Source: an uncultured Roseobacter sp. (GTDB lineage Bacteria > Pseudomonadota > Alphaproteobacteria > Rhodobacterales > Rhodobacteraceae). Taken from it: a DNA stretch of 64,000 bases. Shown here in pieces: positions 36,382 to 45,471 of the stretch. A program made the position numbers and the translations under genes. The notes below the pieces were generated by a model, which was not told where the DNA came from, did no database searches, and saw only the letters and a program-made list of their open reading frames with translations. How positions within the stretch are numbered: position 1 is the stretch's first letter; each line of letters begins with the position of its first letter. The DNA lies in assembly GCF_947493125.1 (NCBI RefSeq), contig NZ_CANLQB010000002.1:186001-250000 (forward strand), read 5' to 3'.

Positions 36382-37452
36382 ATGCTGGACAGCAGCACAT
36401 CAACACCCGTGAAAGTTCGACCAAAGCACGCCGAGGAGGATCACCCCGAAATCGCGCTGCCCAAGATCGGCATCCTGCTGGCCAATCTCGGGACACCGGA
36501 CAATTACGATTATTGGTCCATGCGGCGCTATCTTAATGAGTTTCTCTCGGACCGCAGGGTCATTGATTACAGTCCGTGGATCTGGCAACCCCTGCTCCAA
36601 CTGATCATCCTGTCGAAACGCCCCTTTTCCAGCGGTGCCGCCTATAAATCGATCTGGAATGAAGAGGCCGGTGAAAGTCCCTTGATGACGATCACCAAGG
36701 CTCAAGCTGCAAAAATCAAAACGGAAATGCTCAAGCGACATGGCAGCGAGGTCATGGTTGACTTCTGCATGCGGTATGGCAACCCGTCGACACGCTCGAA
36801 AGTGGCAGAGATGACCGCCGCAGGCTGTCGGAAGATTCTTTTTTTCCCTCTCTACCCCCATTATGCGGGCGCGACATCAGCCACCGCAAATGATGAGTTT
36901 TTCCGAGCGCTTACGTATGAGAAGTGGCAGCCGGTCACACGTACGGTAGAGCCCTACTATGATCGGCCGGACTACATCGAAGCGCTTGCACAATCGATCG
37001 AGCGATCCTACGCCACGATGGATACCAAACCAGATATTCTGGTCTGCTCCTACCACGGCGTACCGATCCGCTACCTGATGGAGGGTGACCCCTACCATTG
37101 CCAGTGCCAGAAAACGACACGACTTCTCAAGGAGCGCCTGGGCTGGAAAGACACTGAGATCACCACCACGTTCCAGTCAAGGTTTGGCCCTGAGGAATGG
37201 CTGCAGCCCTACACGGTCGAAGAAGTTGCGCGGCTTGCGGAAGCTGGAAAGAAAAACATCGCGGTCTGCGCGCCCGCGTTTTCGGCGGACTGCATCGAAA
37301 CGCTCGAAGAGATCAACGAGGAAATCAAGGAGAGCTTTGAAGAAGCGGGTGGCGAGACATTCACCTATATTCCTTGCCTCAACGACGATGATGCGCATAT
37401 CGCGGCGCTCTCGAATGTCATTGATGACAACCTGGAGGGGTGGCTGCGCTGA
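36382..37452 (+). CDS. hemH: Ferrochelatase
   Basis: 356 aa. Inserts Fe2+ into protoporphyrin IX, the last step of heme synthesis. Family features: GILLANLGTPDNYDYWSMRRYL, FPLYPHYAGATSA, the catalytic His in CSYHGVPIRYL, a CQCQKTTRL segment, and VCAPAFSADCIETLEEI with the conserved Glu. ATG 36382 has AAGGA upstream. Followed by a bidirectional terminator. hemW, another heme-related gene, starts at the window's end. Confidence 0.97.
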   Translation: MLDSSTSTPVKVRPKHAEEDHPEIALPKIGILLANLGTPDNYDYWSMRRYLNEFLSDRRVIDYSPWIWQPLLQLIILSKRPFSSGAAYKSIWNEEAGESPLMTITKAQAAKIKTEMLKRHGSEVMVDFCMRYGNPSTRSKVAEMTAAGCRKILFFPLYPHYAGATSATANDEFFRALTYEKWQPVTRTVEPYYDRPDYIEALAQSIERSYATMDTKPDILVCSYHGVPIRYLMEGDPYHCQCQKTTRLLKERLGWKDTEITTTFQSRFGPEEWLQPYTVEEVARLAEAGKKNIAVCAPAFSADCIETLEEINEEIKESFEEAGGETFTYIPCLNDDDAHIAALSNVIDDNLEGWLR

Positions 37453-37470
37453 CCCAGCTTTAGGCATAAA

Positions 37471-37499
37471 AAAAGGCGGCGCACTCGGCACCGCCTTTT
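37471..37499. terminator. Bidirectional terminator after hemH
   Basis: AAAAGGCGG (37471-37479), 11-base loop, CCGCCTTTT (37491-37499): a perfect 9-bp stem with an A-run before and T-run within the arm, lying between the convergent hemH and small membrane-protein genes and able to serve both. Confidence 0.85.
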
Positions 37500-37519
37500 G
37501 ATACGATACTGTCGCCCGA

Positions 37520-37696
37520 TTAGGAGACAGCTGCAGCAACAATTATCAGCAGCAGAATAGGCAGCAGCACGCCTGTGGACGAGCTTTCTGCTTCTTCAAC
37601 AACAACAGGTGCTTCAACGACAGGCTCGGCCAGAGAACCGGCGTAGGCTGTCGATGCGGCTGCTGTCAGTGCAGCGGCGAGAACGAGTTTTTTCAT
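37520..37696 (-). CDS. Small secreted/membrane protein next to ferrochelatase
   Basis: 58 aa. MKKLVLAAALTAAASTAYAG is a clear signal peptide; the mature part has a short acidic, Pro/Val/Glu-rich segment (EPVVEAPVVVEEAE), Ser-rich linker, and a C-terminal hydrophobic helix (GVLLPILLLIIVAAAV). It would be a tiny periplasmic-facing membrane protein. ATG 37696 has GGAGG 7 bases upstream. Convergent with hemH through a shared terminator. Similar ORFs near hemH in Rhodobacteraceae are, I believe, common; function unknown. Confidence 0.75.
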   Translation of the reverse strand: MKKLVLAAALTAAASTAYAGSLAEPVVEAPVVVEEAESSSTGVLLPILLLIIVAAAVS

Positions 37697-37836
37697 ATCA
37701 TAACCTCCAGAATCGGCGAACCACGCATAGCGATAGAACGCACCCAAGACTTACCTCGTGATTGTCGGTAAAGCATCATAAGGTGATGTTTGCAAACTCG
37801 ATTCCTGAGTCGATCCGCAGATCGAAGCCAATGTCG

Positions 37837-38448
37837 TCAAATTAGCAACACTTGCGTACCGACCTTGGTCAGCTCGTAAAGTTCCGCGATGTGCTCGTTA
37901 TAGAGCCCGATGCAGCCGTTCGAGGACTGACGCCCGATCTTACGTGTATCGTGCGTCCCATGGATGCGGTAATAGGTCCAACTGAGATACAGTGCGTGTG
38001 TCCCCATGGGGTTATCAGGTCCCGGTCCGATGTATTCCGGCCAATCCGGGTTCCGCTTCAGCATCGACGGTGTAGGCCGCCAACTGGGGCCCTCGACTTT
38101 GCGAACAACCTTGGTGCGCCCGCGGCGGGTAAGCTCCTCGGTCAGCGGGACGCTTGACGGATAAAGCTTATAAAAGCTTTCATCTTCAGACCAGTAGTGC
38201 AGCGCGCGGCTGTCGATATCGACGAGCACAGCTCCGTTCTTCAGGTTGCTGAAATAGGGCTGCCAATCCAACGTCCGAAAGCTCGAAATATTGCGGCGCA
38301 CAACCTCGCTGAGGTCGCGCTCGCCTTGTGTCGTTGAGGCAGAATTGACGGACGACGCATCTTGCGCGATGGCAGGTGTCGCCAGCATCGCGGCGCTACC
38401 AACCAGAAAGGACCGGCGGCTCGGTGTTTTAAAACGTTTTACGGACAT
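37837..38448 (-). CDS. L,D-transpeptidase (YkuD domain), Tat-exported
   Basis: 203 aa. Forms 3-3 peptidoglycan crosslinks or attaches proteins to the wall. A Tat signal (SRRSFLVGSAAMLATPAIAQ) and a YkuD catalytic region HGTHDTRKIGRQSSNGCIGL, with catalytic Cys179 and the preceding His in IHGTHD. The position after Cys that is usually followed by Arg reads Ile-Gly here. ATG 38448 has GGAGG 6 bases upstream. Divergent from a CAP lipoprotein gene. Confidence 0.9.
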   Translation of the reverse strand: MSVKRFKTPSRRSFLVGSAAMLATPAIAQDASSVNSASTTQGERDLSEVVRRNISSFRTLDWQPYFSNLKNGAVLVDIDSRALHYWSEDESFYKLYPSSVPLTEELTRRGRTKVVRKVEGPSWRPTPSMLKRNPDWPEYIGPGPDNPMGTHALYLSWTYYRIHGTHDTRKIGRQSSNGCIGLYNEHIAELYELTKVGTQVLLI

Positions 38449-38557
38449 CAGATGCCTCCATGACATGCGCTGCTGTTTTGACGCGGCACTTTATTGCGCG
38501 AAAGCCGCAGTCGCAAATCAAACACTTGTCATCTGAACACCATGGCGTGATGTGCGT

Positions 38558-38586
38558 TTGAATTGCCACGTCCCGCGGGATATGCG
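38558..38586 (+). promoter_or_regulatory. CAP-protein gene promoter
   Basis: TTGAAT (38558-38563), 17 bp, TATGCG (38581-38586), about 26 bases before the CAP gene start, which has GAGGAG as ribosome-binding site. Confidence 0.4.
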
Positions 38587-38612
38587 GTAAAACAACGTCT
38601 GAGGAGTGCAAA

Positions 38613-39140
38613 ATGATCCGTTTGTTTTCGATTTTTCTGGCGATGAGCCTCACGCTCGCCGCCTGTGGGCCGGGCCCGACGGTATCGGATGGCTCCAGCA
38701 ATGGTAAGATTTACCGAATCGGACGCGCGGACACGGGCAAAATACAATTCCGCATGCTCGACTCCGTCAACGCACTCCGCAGCGCGTCTGGCCAAGCACC
38801 TCTGGAACTGGATCCCAAACTGAACGCGGCAGCTGCGACCCACTCGCGGGACATGTCGGTTCAGAACCGTCCATGGCATTTCGGATCCGACGGCTCTTCT
38901 CCGATCGACCGTGTTCAGCGGGTCGGATATTCCGGCACTCTGGTGGGGGAAAACATCTCGGAAACATACGAGTCCGAGCTTGAAACCCTCGCGGCCTGGA
39001 TGGAAAAACCGGACACACGCAGGGTGATTTTGTCGCCTGACGCCACGCAAATGGGGTTCGCCTGGTTTCAGGAGAATAACGGCAAGATCTGGTGGACGCT
39101 GGTGACCGGCAGTACCGCCGTGAATGCAGGCCCTGTTTAG
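38613..39140 (+). CDS. CAP/SCP-domain lipoprotein
   Basis: 175 aa. N-terminal lipoprotein signal with lipobox LAAC (Cys18). The rest is a CAP (PR-1/SCP) domain: MLDSVNALRSASGQAPLELDPKLNAAAATHSRDMS, PWHFGSDGSSP, GENISETYES, TQMGFAWFQ. Bacterial CAP proteins have no settled function; some affect cell wall or fibre assembly. It sits between two L,D-transpeptidase genes and its stop is 3 bases from the second one's stop (convergent). Confidence 0.88.
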   Translation: MIRLFSIFLAMSLTLAACGPGPTVSDGSSNGKIYRIGRADTGKIQFRMLDSVNALRSASGQAPLELDPKLNAAAATHSRDMSVQNRPWHFGSDGSSPIDRVQRVGYSGTLVGENISETYESELETLAAWMEKPDTRRVILSPDATQMGFAWFQENNGKIWWTLVTGSTAVNAGPV

Positions 39141-39143
39141 GCC

Positions 39144-39644
39144 TCAGGCGTTCAGAACGATCAGAGTGTTGTCGGGGACCATCGCGTAGATTTCCTCGAT
39201 CTCATCATTGGTGACCGCGATGCAGCCCCATGTCCAATCTGTCTTCTTTCGTCTGAATGGGTTTTCCTGACCGTGGATGAAGATATCACCGCCTGGAGAC
39301 TTTCCCATCGCCTTGGCGAAAGCCACATCGTTCACGTTCGGGTATGAAATCCCGAGCGACAGGTGAAACTGCGAGTTGGGATTGCGCCGGTCAATCCGGT
39401 AGACACCCTCGGGGGTCTTGCCATCGCCTTCTATCTGCTTGTGTCCAATTGGTGCAAAGCCGAGTTGTATGTCATAGCTTTTTAGAAGTGAGTCATGATG
39501 CAAAAGGTGCATCCGCCTCTGAGTCTTGTTGACGACCACATAGGTGACCTCGGGCCCATTGTATCTCCGGAATTTCGAACTGCCTGCGCATCCACCCAAA
39601 GCCACGACGGCTGCGGTGGTGATAATCAGATCTCTGCGACGCAT
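39144..39644 (-). CDS. L,D-transpeptidase family lipoprotein
   Basis: 166 aa. Lipobox ALGGC at residues 15-19 after a RRRDLIITT start. Catalytic motif: IFIHGQENPF (His) and DWTWGCIAVTN with catalytic Cys141, as in the short ErfK/YkuD class. DGKTPEGVYRIDRRNPNS is also typical. It may crosslink or modify peptidoglycan from the inner leaflet or outer membrane. It is the second L,D-transpeptidase within 2 kb. Confidence 0.9.
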   Translation of the reverse strand: MRRRDLIITTAAVVALGGCAGSSKFRRYNGPEVTYVVVNKTQRRMHLLHHDSLLKSYDIQLGFAPIGHKQIEGDGKTPEGVYRIDRRNPNSQFHLSLGISYPNVNDVAFAKAMGKSPGGDIFIHGQENPFRRKKTDWTWGCIAVTNDEIEEIYAMVPDNTLIVLNA

Positions 39645-39730
39645 TTTTGCTGCCCCGTATGTCTTTTCGACGTTCTGCTCTTTTAGACACAGCTACCATG
39701 GATAATTGGTTAAACAACCTCACAAATTTG

Positions 39731-40510
39731 TCAGTTATCCGATTTTCCTTCCAGCCGTTTCTCGATTGCAATAAGGCGCGTCAGCACTTCATCGCGGTAC
39801 GCATCGGTAACCGCGCCGGCCTCCTCCTGATGCGCATCCTGCATCGAGTTCACGATCAGACCGACGAGCAAGTTCACCACCGCAAAGGTGGTGATCATGA
39901 TGAAGGGCACGAAGAAGGCCCAGGCGTAGGGGTAGACCTCCATCACAGGGCGGACGATCCCCATGGACCAGCTTTCCAGCGTCATGATCTGGAACAGTGT
40001 GTACCCGCTCAGCGGCAGCGACCCGAACCATTCCGGAAAGCTCGTGGCGAAGAGCTTGGTCGCGATCACCGCGCCAATATAAAAAATGATGGCCATCAAC
40101 AAAAACACGCTGGCCATGCCGGGCAAGGCGGTGACAAAGCCTTCGACCACCCGCCGCAACCGCGGCGCAACGGAGATCACGCGCAGGACCCTCAGGATGC
40201 GCAACGCCCGCAGGACCGACATCGTCTGCGACCCGGGCACCAGCGCTGCAGCGACGATGGCAAAGTCGAACAGATTCCAACCATTTTGGAAAAAGCGTTT
40301 GCCGCGCGCAAATATCTTTAGCAAAAGCTCCGCGATGAAGAACCCCAGGCAGGCGGTGTCCAGCGCCACTATGAGCGGACCTGCTTGCGCCATCAGGGTC
40401 GGTGAGGTTTCCATCCCCAGAAGTACGGCATTGAAAATGATCACCGCCATGACAGTGTTGATCACCCAAGTCTGATCGAGCCAGACGTCCAGTTTCTGCC
40501 GCAGTGTCAT
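39731..40510 (-). CDS. Voltage-gated sodium channel (NavMs/NaChBac type)
   Basis: 259 aa. One six-helix subunit of a tetrameric channel. S1-S4 voltage sensor: S4 has arginines every third residue (R101, R104, R107, R110, in RALRILRVLRVISV). Pore: selectivity filter TLESWSM at residues 177-183 (Glu179), the Na+-selective type; S6 then a short C-terminal coiled-coil helix (VLTRLIAIEKRLEG) that assembles the tetramer. ATG 40510 has AAGGAG 6 bases upstream; an ATG at 40531 overlaps the upstream stop (ATGA). Found in several marine bacteria; probably for motility or pH/Na+ homeostasis. Confidence 0.93.
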   Translation of the reverse strand: MTLRQKLDVWLDQTWVINTVMAVIIFNAVLLGMETSPTLMAQAGPLIVALDTACLGFFIAELLLKIFARGKRFFQNGWNLFDFAIVAAALVPGSQTMSVLRALRILRVLRVISVAPRLRRVVEGFVTALPGMASVFLLMAIIFYIGAVIATKLFATSFPEWFGSLPLSGYTLFQIMTLESWSMGIVRPVMEVYPYAWAFFVPFIMITTFAVVNLLVGLIVNSMQDAHQEEAGAVTDAYRDEVLTRLIAIEKRLEGKSDN

Positions 40511-40527
40511 TTGCCTCTCCTTGTCAG

Positions 40528-41757
40528 TCATCGGCGCATATGGGGCGACGTGAAGCTGGCAACAAGCTCCACATGCGCCGACCAGCGGAATTGATCCACG
40601 ACTTGTATCCAATCGAGCGTGAATCCCGCGTTTACCAACTGGCGGGCATCACGGGCGAAACTTGTCGGATGACAGGACACATAGGCGATCCGGACGACAT
40701 TCGTCTGTTTCAATTCGGCAATCTGGGCGTCCGCTCCGGCACGCGGCGGGTCAATCACGACAGCATCAACACCCCGGAATTCGTCTGCGAGGAGCGGGCG
40801 GCGAAACAGGTCCCTTGTTTCGGTCGTCACGGCCTTCAGCCCCGACGCGGCGCGCCAGGCCCGATCGAGTGCATGGATCATGTCCTCATCATTCTCCACG
40901 GCCAGAACTTCGGCGTGGCGCGACAGTGGCAAGGCGAAGGTGCCGCATCCCGCAAACAAATCGACGATCTTGTCGGTTCCGGAGGTAATCTCCTTCACTG
41001 CTGACAGCAGCGTGGCCTCCCCATGCGTGGTGGCTTGCAAAAATGCGCCTGGTGGTGGCGACACGTCGATGCCATCAAATGCCTGAACGGGTGCGCAGCG
41101 CATCGCAATCACTTCGCCATCCCAGGAAAGGCGCGCCAGCCCGGATTGCTCGCAAAGCCCGGCCAGCTGCAGTCGGAGCGGACCGTCGAGCGGCTTTCCA
41201 CCACTCACCGCAACGTCGAGGCCGGTTTTTGTCTCTGTTATCATCACGGACAAGGTCGCCTTGCGGCTTGCGCCGGCCAATGCCAGAGCCTCCGCGACCG
41301 ATGATCCTGCGAGCACTGCGGGATCAAGCAGAATGCAGTGCGGGATTGCGACAACTGTGTCGGAGCCTCGCCCAAAGAATCCAGAGAGCGCGCCTTTCTT
41401 TGTGCGTCTGGCTGCAAAGCCCGCCCGCCGACGTGTCTGCGGTGGCGAAGTTTGGATCGGCCTGAACTCGGTCCGAAGATCATGTGCCGACAGCGCGCGT
41501 TGCACGATCTCGATTTTCCATGCCGCAACGAAATCATCATCGGCATGCTGAAGCTGGCAACCGCCACAGGTCTTGAAATGGCAGCAAGGGGGTCTGACCC
41601 GGCGATCAGAGGGCTGCACGATCCTGACATCACGCAGCGCCGTGCCTTCTACAGTTCCGGAGACGACCTCTCCCGGAAGGGTCAACGGCGCATAGATGGG
41701 CCCATCCGCCACGCCATCTCCGTGCAGCCCCAGATATTCGATCTTCAACTCCGCCAT
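40528..41757 (-). CDS. Class I SAM-dependent rRNA m5U methyltransferase (RlmC/RlmD-like)
   Basis: 409 aa. Methylates uridine at C5 in 23S rRNA (TrmA/RumA family). An N-terminal TRAM-like stretch (IEYLGLHGDGVADG), a [4Fe-4S] cysteine set in CCHFKTCGGCQLQH plus HC in AIPHCILLD, SAM-binding (DLFAGCGTFALPLSR), DPPRAG, and the catalytic cysteine in YVSCHPTSFARD. ATG 41757 is the family start. Which uridine is modified (747 or 1939) cannot be told. Follows the ABC exporter genes by 40 bases. Confidence 0.92.
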   Translation of the reverse strand: MAELKIEYLGLHGDGVADGPIYAPLTLPGEVVSGTVEGTALRDVRIVQPSDRRVRPPCCHFKTCGGCQLQHADDDFVAAWKIEIVQRALSAHDLRTEFRPIQTSPPQTRRRAGFAARRTKKGALSGFFGRGSDTVVAIPHCILLDPAVLAGSSVAEALALAGASRKATLSVMITETKTGLDVAVSGGKPLDGPLRLQLAGLCEQSGLARLSWDGEVIAMRCAPVQAFDGIDVSPPPGAFLQATTHGEATLLSAVKEITSGTDKIVDLFAGCGTFALPLSRHAEVLAVENDEDMIHALDRAWRAASGLKAVTTETRDLFRRPLLADEFRGVDAVVIDPPRAGADAQIAELKQTNVVRIAYVSCHPTSFARDARQLVNAGFTLDWIQVVDQFRWSAHVELVASFTSPHMRR

Positions 41758-41797
41758 ACCACCTGAAGTACGGCAGGAGGGAGATGCAAAAAACCCC

Positions 41798-43630
41798 CTA
41801 TTCAGCAGCTTGGGTACGAATGAAACCGCCTGATTGACGGTCCCAATACTGAGCGTAGAGCCCGCCGCGCGCCAAAAGTGCCTCGTGCGTGCCATTCTCC
41901 ACGATCTGGCCGCCGTCCATCACGACGATCCGGTCCATCTCTGTCAGTGTGGACAGCCGGTGGGCGATGGCCAGCACGGTCTTGCCCGCCATCACCCGAT
42001 CAAGCGCTGTCTGGATCGCTGCTTCGACCTCGCTGTCGAGGGCACTTGTCGCTTCGTCGAGTACGAGAATGGGCGCATCCTTGAGAATGGCGCGCGCCAG
42101 AGCGATCCGCTGACGCTGGCCTCCGGACAGCTTCACGCCGCGCTCACCCAGATGCGCGTCGTATCCAGTCCGGCCCTCATGGTCGACGAGATCAACAATG
42201 AACTCATGCGCCTCCGCTTTGCGGGCCGCCTCAATCACCTCGGCTTCACTCGCGTCCGGTCGGCCATAGATAATGTTCTCACGCGCCGAACGATTGAACA
42301 TTGCCGTCTCTTGCGTGACCATCCCGATGCTGTGACGCAGGCTTTCCTGACTCACACCGGTGATATCCTGTCCATCGATTTCGATTGAGCCTTCTTCTGT
42401 ATCGTAGAGCCGGAGAAGCAGCGCGACGAGCGTGGATTTGCCAACGCCGGACGCCCCGACAATGCCAAGTTTCTCGCCGGGTCCGACCGTGAGGTCGATA
42501 CCACGCACGCCCCCCTTGTCGCGACCGTAGGCAAACCCGACGTTCTTCAGGGTGATCTCACCGTTCGGCACCTGGAGGTCCCGTGCATCGTCATTATCCT
42601 CGACACGGTTGCGTGGAGTGAGCGTGCGGATCCCGTCTTCGATTTCTCCGATATTGGAATAGATCGCCATCAGGGTGAAGCTGACCCAACCGGTCATCTG
42701 GGCGATTCTGATCGCCACGGCACCGGCGGCCACGATATCCCCCTGCGTCGCCTGTCCGGATTGCCACAGCAGAATGGTCCCACCCAGCAAAATAACAGGC
42801 AGAACCCCAGCCATCGTCATCAAGGCAAACCGGAACCCGGCGGCCAGGTACCCAAACGCCAAGGCCCTTGTACGGAAGGTCTTCATCGCATTCAGCGCAG
42901 CCTGGTCTTCCTGGTCCGCGTGGGCAAAAAGCTTGACCGTCTTTATGTTGGTAATTGTGTCAACGACCTGACCCGAGACCATCGCCCGCGCGCCGGCTCT
43001 GCTGGCCGAGCGCTTGCGGACGCGCGGCAAAAACCAGTTGATCATGGCGAAGTAGCCGATCAGCCAAACACCAAACCCCAAGGCGACGCGCCAGTCGATG
43101 GCGAAGAGCAAAAGCACCGATCCGGCCAATGACGCCAGCGCAAAGGCGACCACGTTGATGACTTCGGAGACGACATCTGTCACAGCACGCGCGCATTGCA
43201 TCTGCTTCTGCGCGATCCGGCCTGCGAAATCATCATCGAAAAACCCGACCGTCTGCCCCAGCGTCCAGCGATGCAGGCGCGACAGGACCAGCGGGTTCAC
43301 ATTTGGCTGCACGATGATCGCGTTCGCAGACGCCGACAGACCAAAAAGTATCGGTCGAGCGATCATAAAGAACACGATGGCCGCACTCACCAGAGCGAGG
43401 TTCGATCCGTCGAAAAACGCATCCGGCCCTGCCGCAGCCGTCGCGTCGATGACCTTGCCGAGGATAAACGCTGTGCCAGCCTCCATGGCACCGGCGGCAG
43501 CAGACAGGAACGCCGCCAGCCACAAGGCGGGCCACGACCCGGACAGGCACCAGCGCATGAACGCCCCCAGACTGCGCGGCGGTGGCCCGTCGGCAGCGCG
43601 GAAGGCATTGATCCAGTTCGATATGTTCAA
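41798..43630 (-). CDS. ABC exporter subunit B (fused TMD-NBD)
   Basis: 610 aa. Six transmembrane helices (about 30-330) then an ABC ATPase domain: Walker A GASGVGKST, signature LSGGQRQRIALAR, Walker B ILVLDEATSALDSE, H-loop AHRLST; all consensus residues are present. Start is TTG 43630, overlapping the upstream gene's stop as TTGA, with GAGGAGG 4 bases upstream. It pairs with the gene before it, so a heterodimeric MsbA/lipid- or drug-exporter is likely; substrate unknown. Confidence 0.88.
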   Translation of the reverse strand: MNISNWINAFRAADGPPPRSLGAFMRWCLSGSWPALWLAAFLSAAAGAMEAGTAFILGKVIDATAAAGPDAFFDGSNLALVSAAIVFFMIARPILFGLSASANAIIVQPNVNPLVLSRLHRWTLGQTVGFFDDDFAGRIAQKQMQCARAVTDVVSEVINVVAFALASLAGSVLLLFAIDWRVALGFGVWLIGYFAMINWFLPRVRKRSASRAGARAMVSGQVVDTITNIKTVKLFAHADQEDQAALNAMKTFRTRALAFGYLAAGFRFALMTMAGVLPVILLGGTILLWQSGQATQGDIVAAGAVAIRIAQMTGWVSFTLMAIYSNIGEIEDGIRTLTPRNRVEDNDDARDLQVPNGEITLKNVGFAYGRDKGGVRGIDLTVGPGEKLGIVGASGVGKSTLVALLLRLYDTEEGSIEIDGQDITGVSQESLRHSIGMVTQETAMFNRSARENIIYGRPDASEAEVIEAARKAEAHEFIVDLVDHEGRTGYDAHLGERGVKLSGGQRQRIALARAILKDAPILVLDEATSALDSEVEAAIQTALDRVMAGKTVLAIAHRLSTLTEMDRIVVMDGGQIVENGTHEALLARGGLYAQYWDRQSGGFIRTQAAE

Positions 43631-45471
43631 GAGGCCTCCTCGATATCAGCGGCCAGAAATCCACCCGACTGCCGCGCCCAGAATTCTGCATATAGGCCGC
43701 GCCGCGCCAAAAGCGCGTCATGGCTGCCATCTTCCACGATCATGCCGCGATCCAGCACCAGGATGCGGTCCATCTGCGCAATGGTGGACAGGCGGTGGGC
43801 AATCGCGATCACCGTCTTGCCCTCCATCATGCCATAAAGCGTGTCCTGAATCGCCGCCTCCACCTCGCTGTCGAGCGCACTAGTGGCCTCGTCGAGCAGC
43901 AGGATAGGCGCGTCCTTCAGGATCACCCGGGCCAGCGTGATCCGCTGACGCTGACCGCCTGACAGCTTCACGCCGCGCTCACCCACCTGCGCATCGTAGC
44001 CCTGTCGACCCTCCGGATCCTCGAGGTCAAGAATGAACTCATGCGCCTGCGCCTGACGCGCAGCGGCAAAGACATCCTCCTCCGTCGCATCGGCACGTCC
44101 ATAGAGGATGTTGTCCCGAACAGACCGATGCAGCAGCGAACTGTCCTGCTGCACCATGCCGATGGCCAACCGCAGACTGTCCTGCTGCACCTTCGTGACG
44201 TCCTGTCCATCGATCAGAATCTGCCCGCGCTCCGGGTCGTAGAACCGCAGGAGAAGTTTCACCAGCGTTGACTTGCCGGCGCCAGACCGACCCACTAGTC
44301 CAATTTTCTCGCCCCGACGGATCGTCAGGTCGATCCCGTCCAGACCGCCGGAGCCACGCCCATAGTGATGCGACAGATCCTTTATCTCGATGGTACCATC
44401 GGTCAGCTGCAGGGGCCGTGCTCCTTCTCTGTCTGTCAGTCTGATGGGTTGCGCTATGGTCTCCATACCCTCGGAGACAACACCAAGCTCCTGAAAGAAT
44501 GTGGTCAGAGCCCACATGATCCACCCCGTCATCGCGTTCAGGCGCAGGGTCAGCGCGGTTGCAGCCGCGACGACCCCCACACTGGCCATCCCCTGCATCC
44601 ACAGCAGGATCGCCCAGCCGACAACCCCGATGATGAGCAAGCCATTCAACAGCACCAGCATCACGTCCATGACCGTGAAGATGCGCATCTCCACCTGGAA
44701 GGTCCGACGCGTCTCCTCGATGGCCTCCTTGGCGTAGTCGAGCTCCTTCTCGTGATGCGCGAACATCTTCACAGAATGAATGTTGGTGTAGGCATCGACG
44801 ACGCGCCCTGTGACCGCAGACCGCGCGTTCGAGGCCGCCTTTGAGGCTGGCCCAACCCGCTTGATCGTCCAGCGGAGCAGCAGGCCATAGAGCGCAAACC
44901 ACCCCAGAAGCGGGATCAGCAGTCGGGGATCGGAAGACGACAGCAGGATCGCTGCGCCGATCAGATAGGCGAGCGAAAAGGAGATCGCGTCGAAGACCTG
45001 AAACACCACCTCGCCTGCCGCTGGCGGTGTCTGCATGATCCGGTTGGCCACACGCCCTGCAAAGTCGTTCTCGAACCACCCCACCGACTGGCGCAGCACC
45101 TGGCGGTGCGACCGCCATCGTATCATGGTGGTGAAATTCGGCAGAATTGCATTGTTGAGAAGTGCCACGTCGATGGCCTGCAACAAGGGCCGCATCAGGA
45201 GAATAAAAAGGGCGACGAGGATCAGCTCGGTGCTGTGCTTCTCCCACATGTCCTGCGGTTCGTCTTCGAGCAGGTCCACGACCCGCCCCATGTAGAAGAT
45301 CAGCCAGATCTCGATGGCAGCCACGACGACTGACATTATGCCAGCCAGCCAGAAAACCTTTTTGAAGGGCTGCGCGTACTGCAGCATGAACGGCCAGAGC
45401 GTCTGAGGTGGCGTGTCTGTCTCCTTATAGGCGCAATAGGGGTCAACAAGACGTTCGAAAAAGCGGAACAT
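43627..45471 (-). CDS. ABC exporter subunit A (fused TMD-NBD)
   Basis: 614 aa. Six transmembrane helices (about 35-330) followed by a complete ATPase domain: Walker A GRSGAGKST, signature LSGGQRQRITLAR, Walker B ILLLDEATSALDSE, AHRLST. Neither subunit has a degenerate catalytic site, unlike many heterodimeric exporters. Overlaps the second subunit gene. The region upstream to cca (45472-45637) shows no gene; a promoter was not recognised. Confidence 0.88.
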   Translation of the reverse strand: MFRFFERLVDPYCAYKETDTPPQTLWPFMLQYAQPFKKVFWLAGIMSVVVAAIEIWLIFYMGRVVDLLEDEPQDMWEKHSTELILVALFILLMRPLLQAIDVALLNNAILPNFTTMIRWRSHRQVLRQSVGWFENDFAGRVANRIMQTPPAAGEVVFQVFDAISFSLAYLIGAAILLSSSDPRLLIPLLGWFALYGLLLRWTIKRVGPASKAASNARSAVTGRVVDAYTNIHSVKMFAHHEKELDYAKEAIEETRRTFQVEMRIFTVMDVMLVLLNGLLIIGVVGWAILLWMQGMASVGVVAAATALTLRLNAMTGWIMWALTTFFQELGVVSEGMETIAQPIRLTDREGARPLQLTDGTIEIKDLSHHYGRGSGGLDGIDLTIRRGEKIGLVGRSGAGKSTLVKLLLRFYDPERGQILIDGQDVTKVQQDSLRLAIGMVQQDSSLLHRSVRDNILYGRADATEEDVFAAARQAQAHEFILDLEDPEGRQGYDAQVGERGVKLSGGQRQRITLARVILKDAPILLLDEATSALDSEVEAAIQDTLYGMMEGKTVIAIAHRLSTIAQMDRILVLDRGMIVEDGSHDALLARRGLYAEFWARQSGGFLAADIEEAS

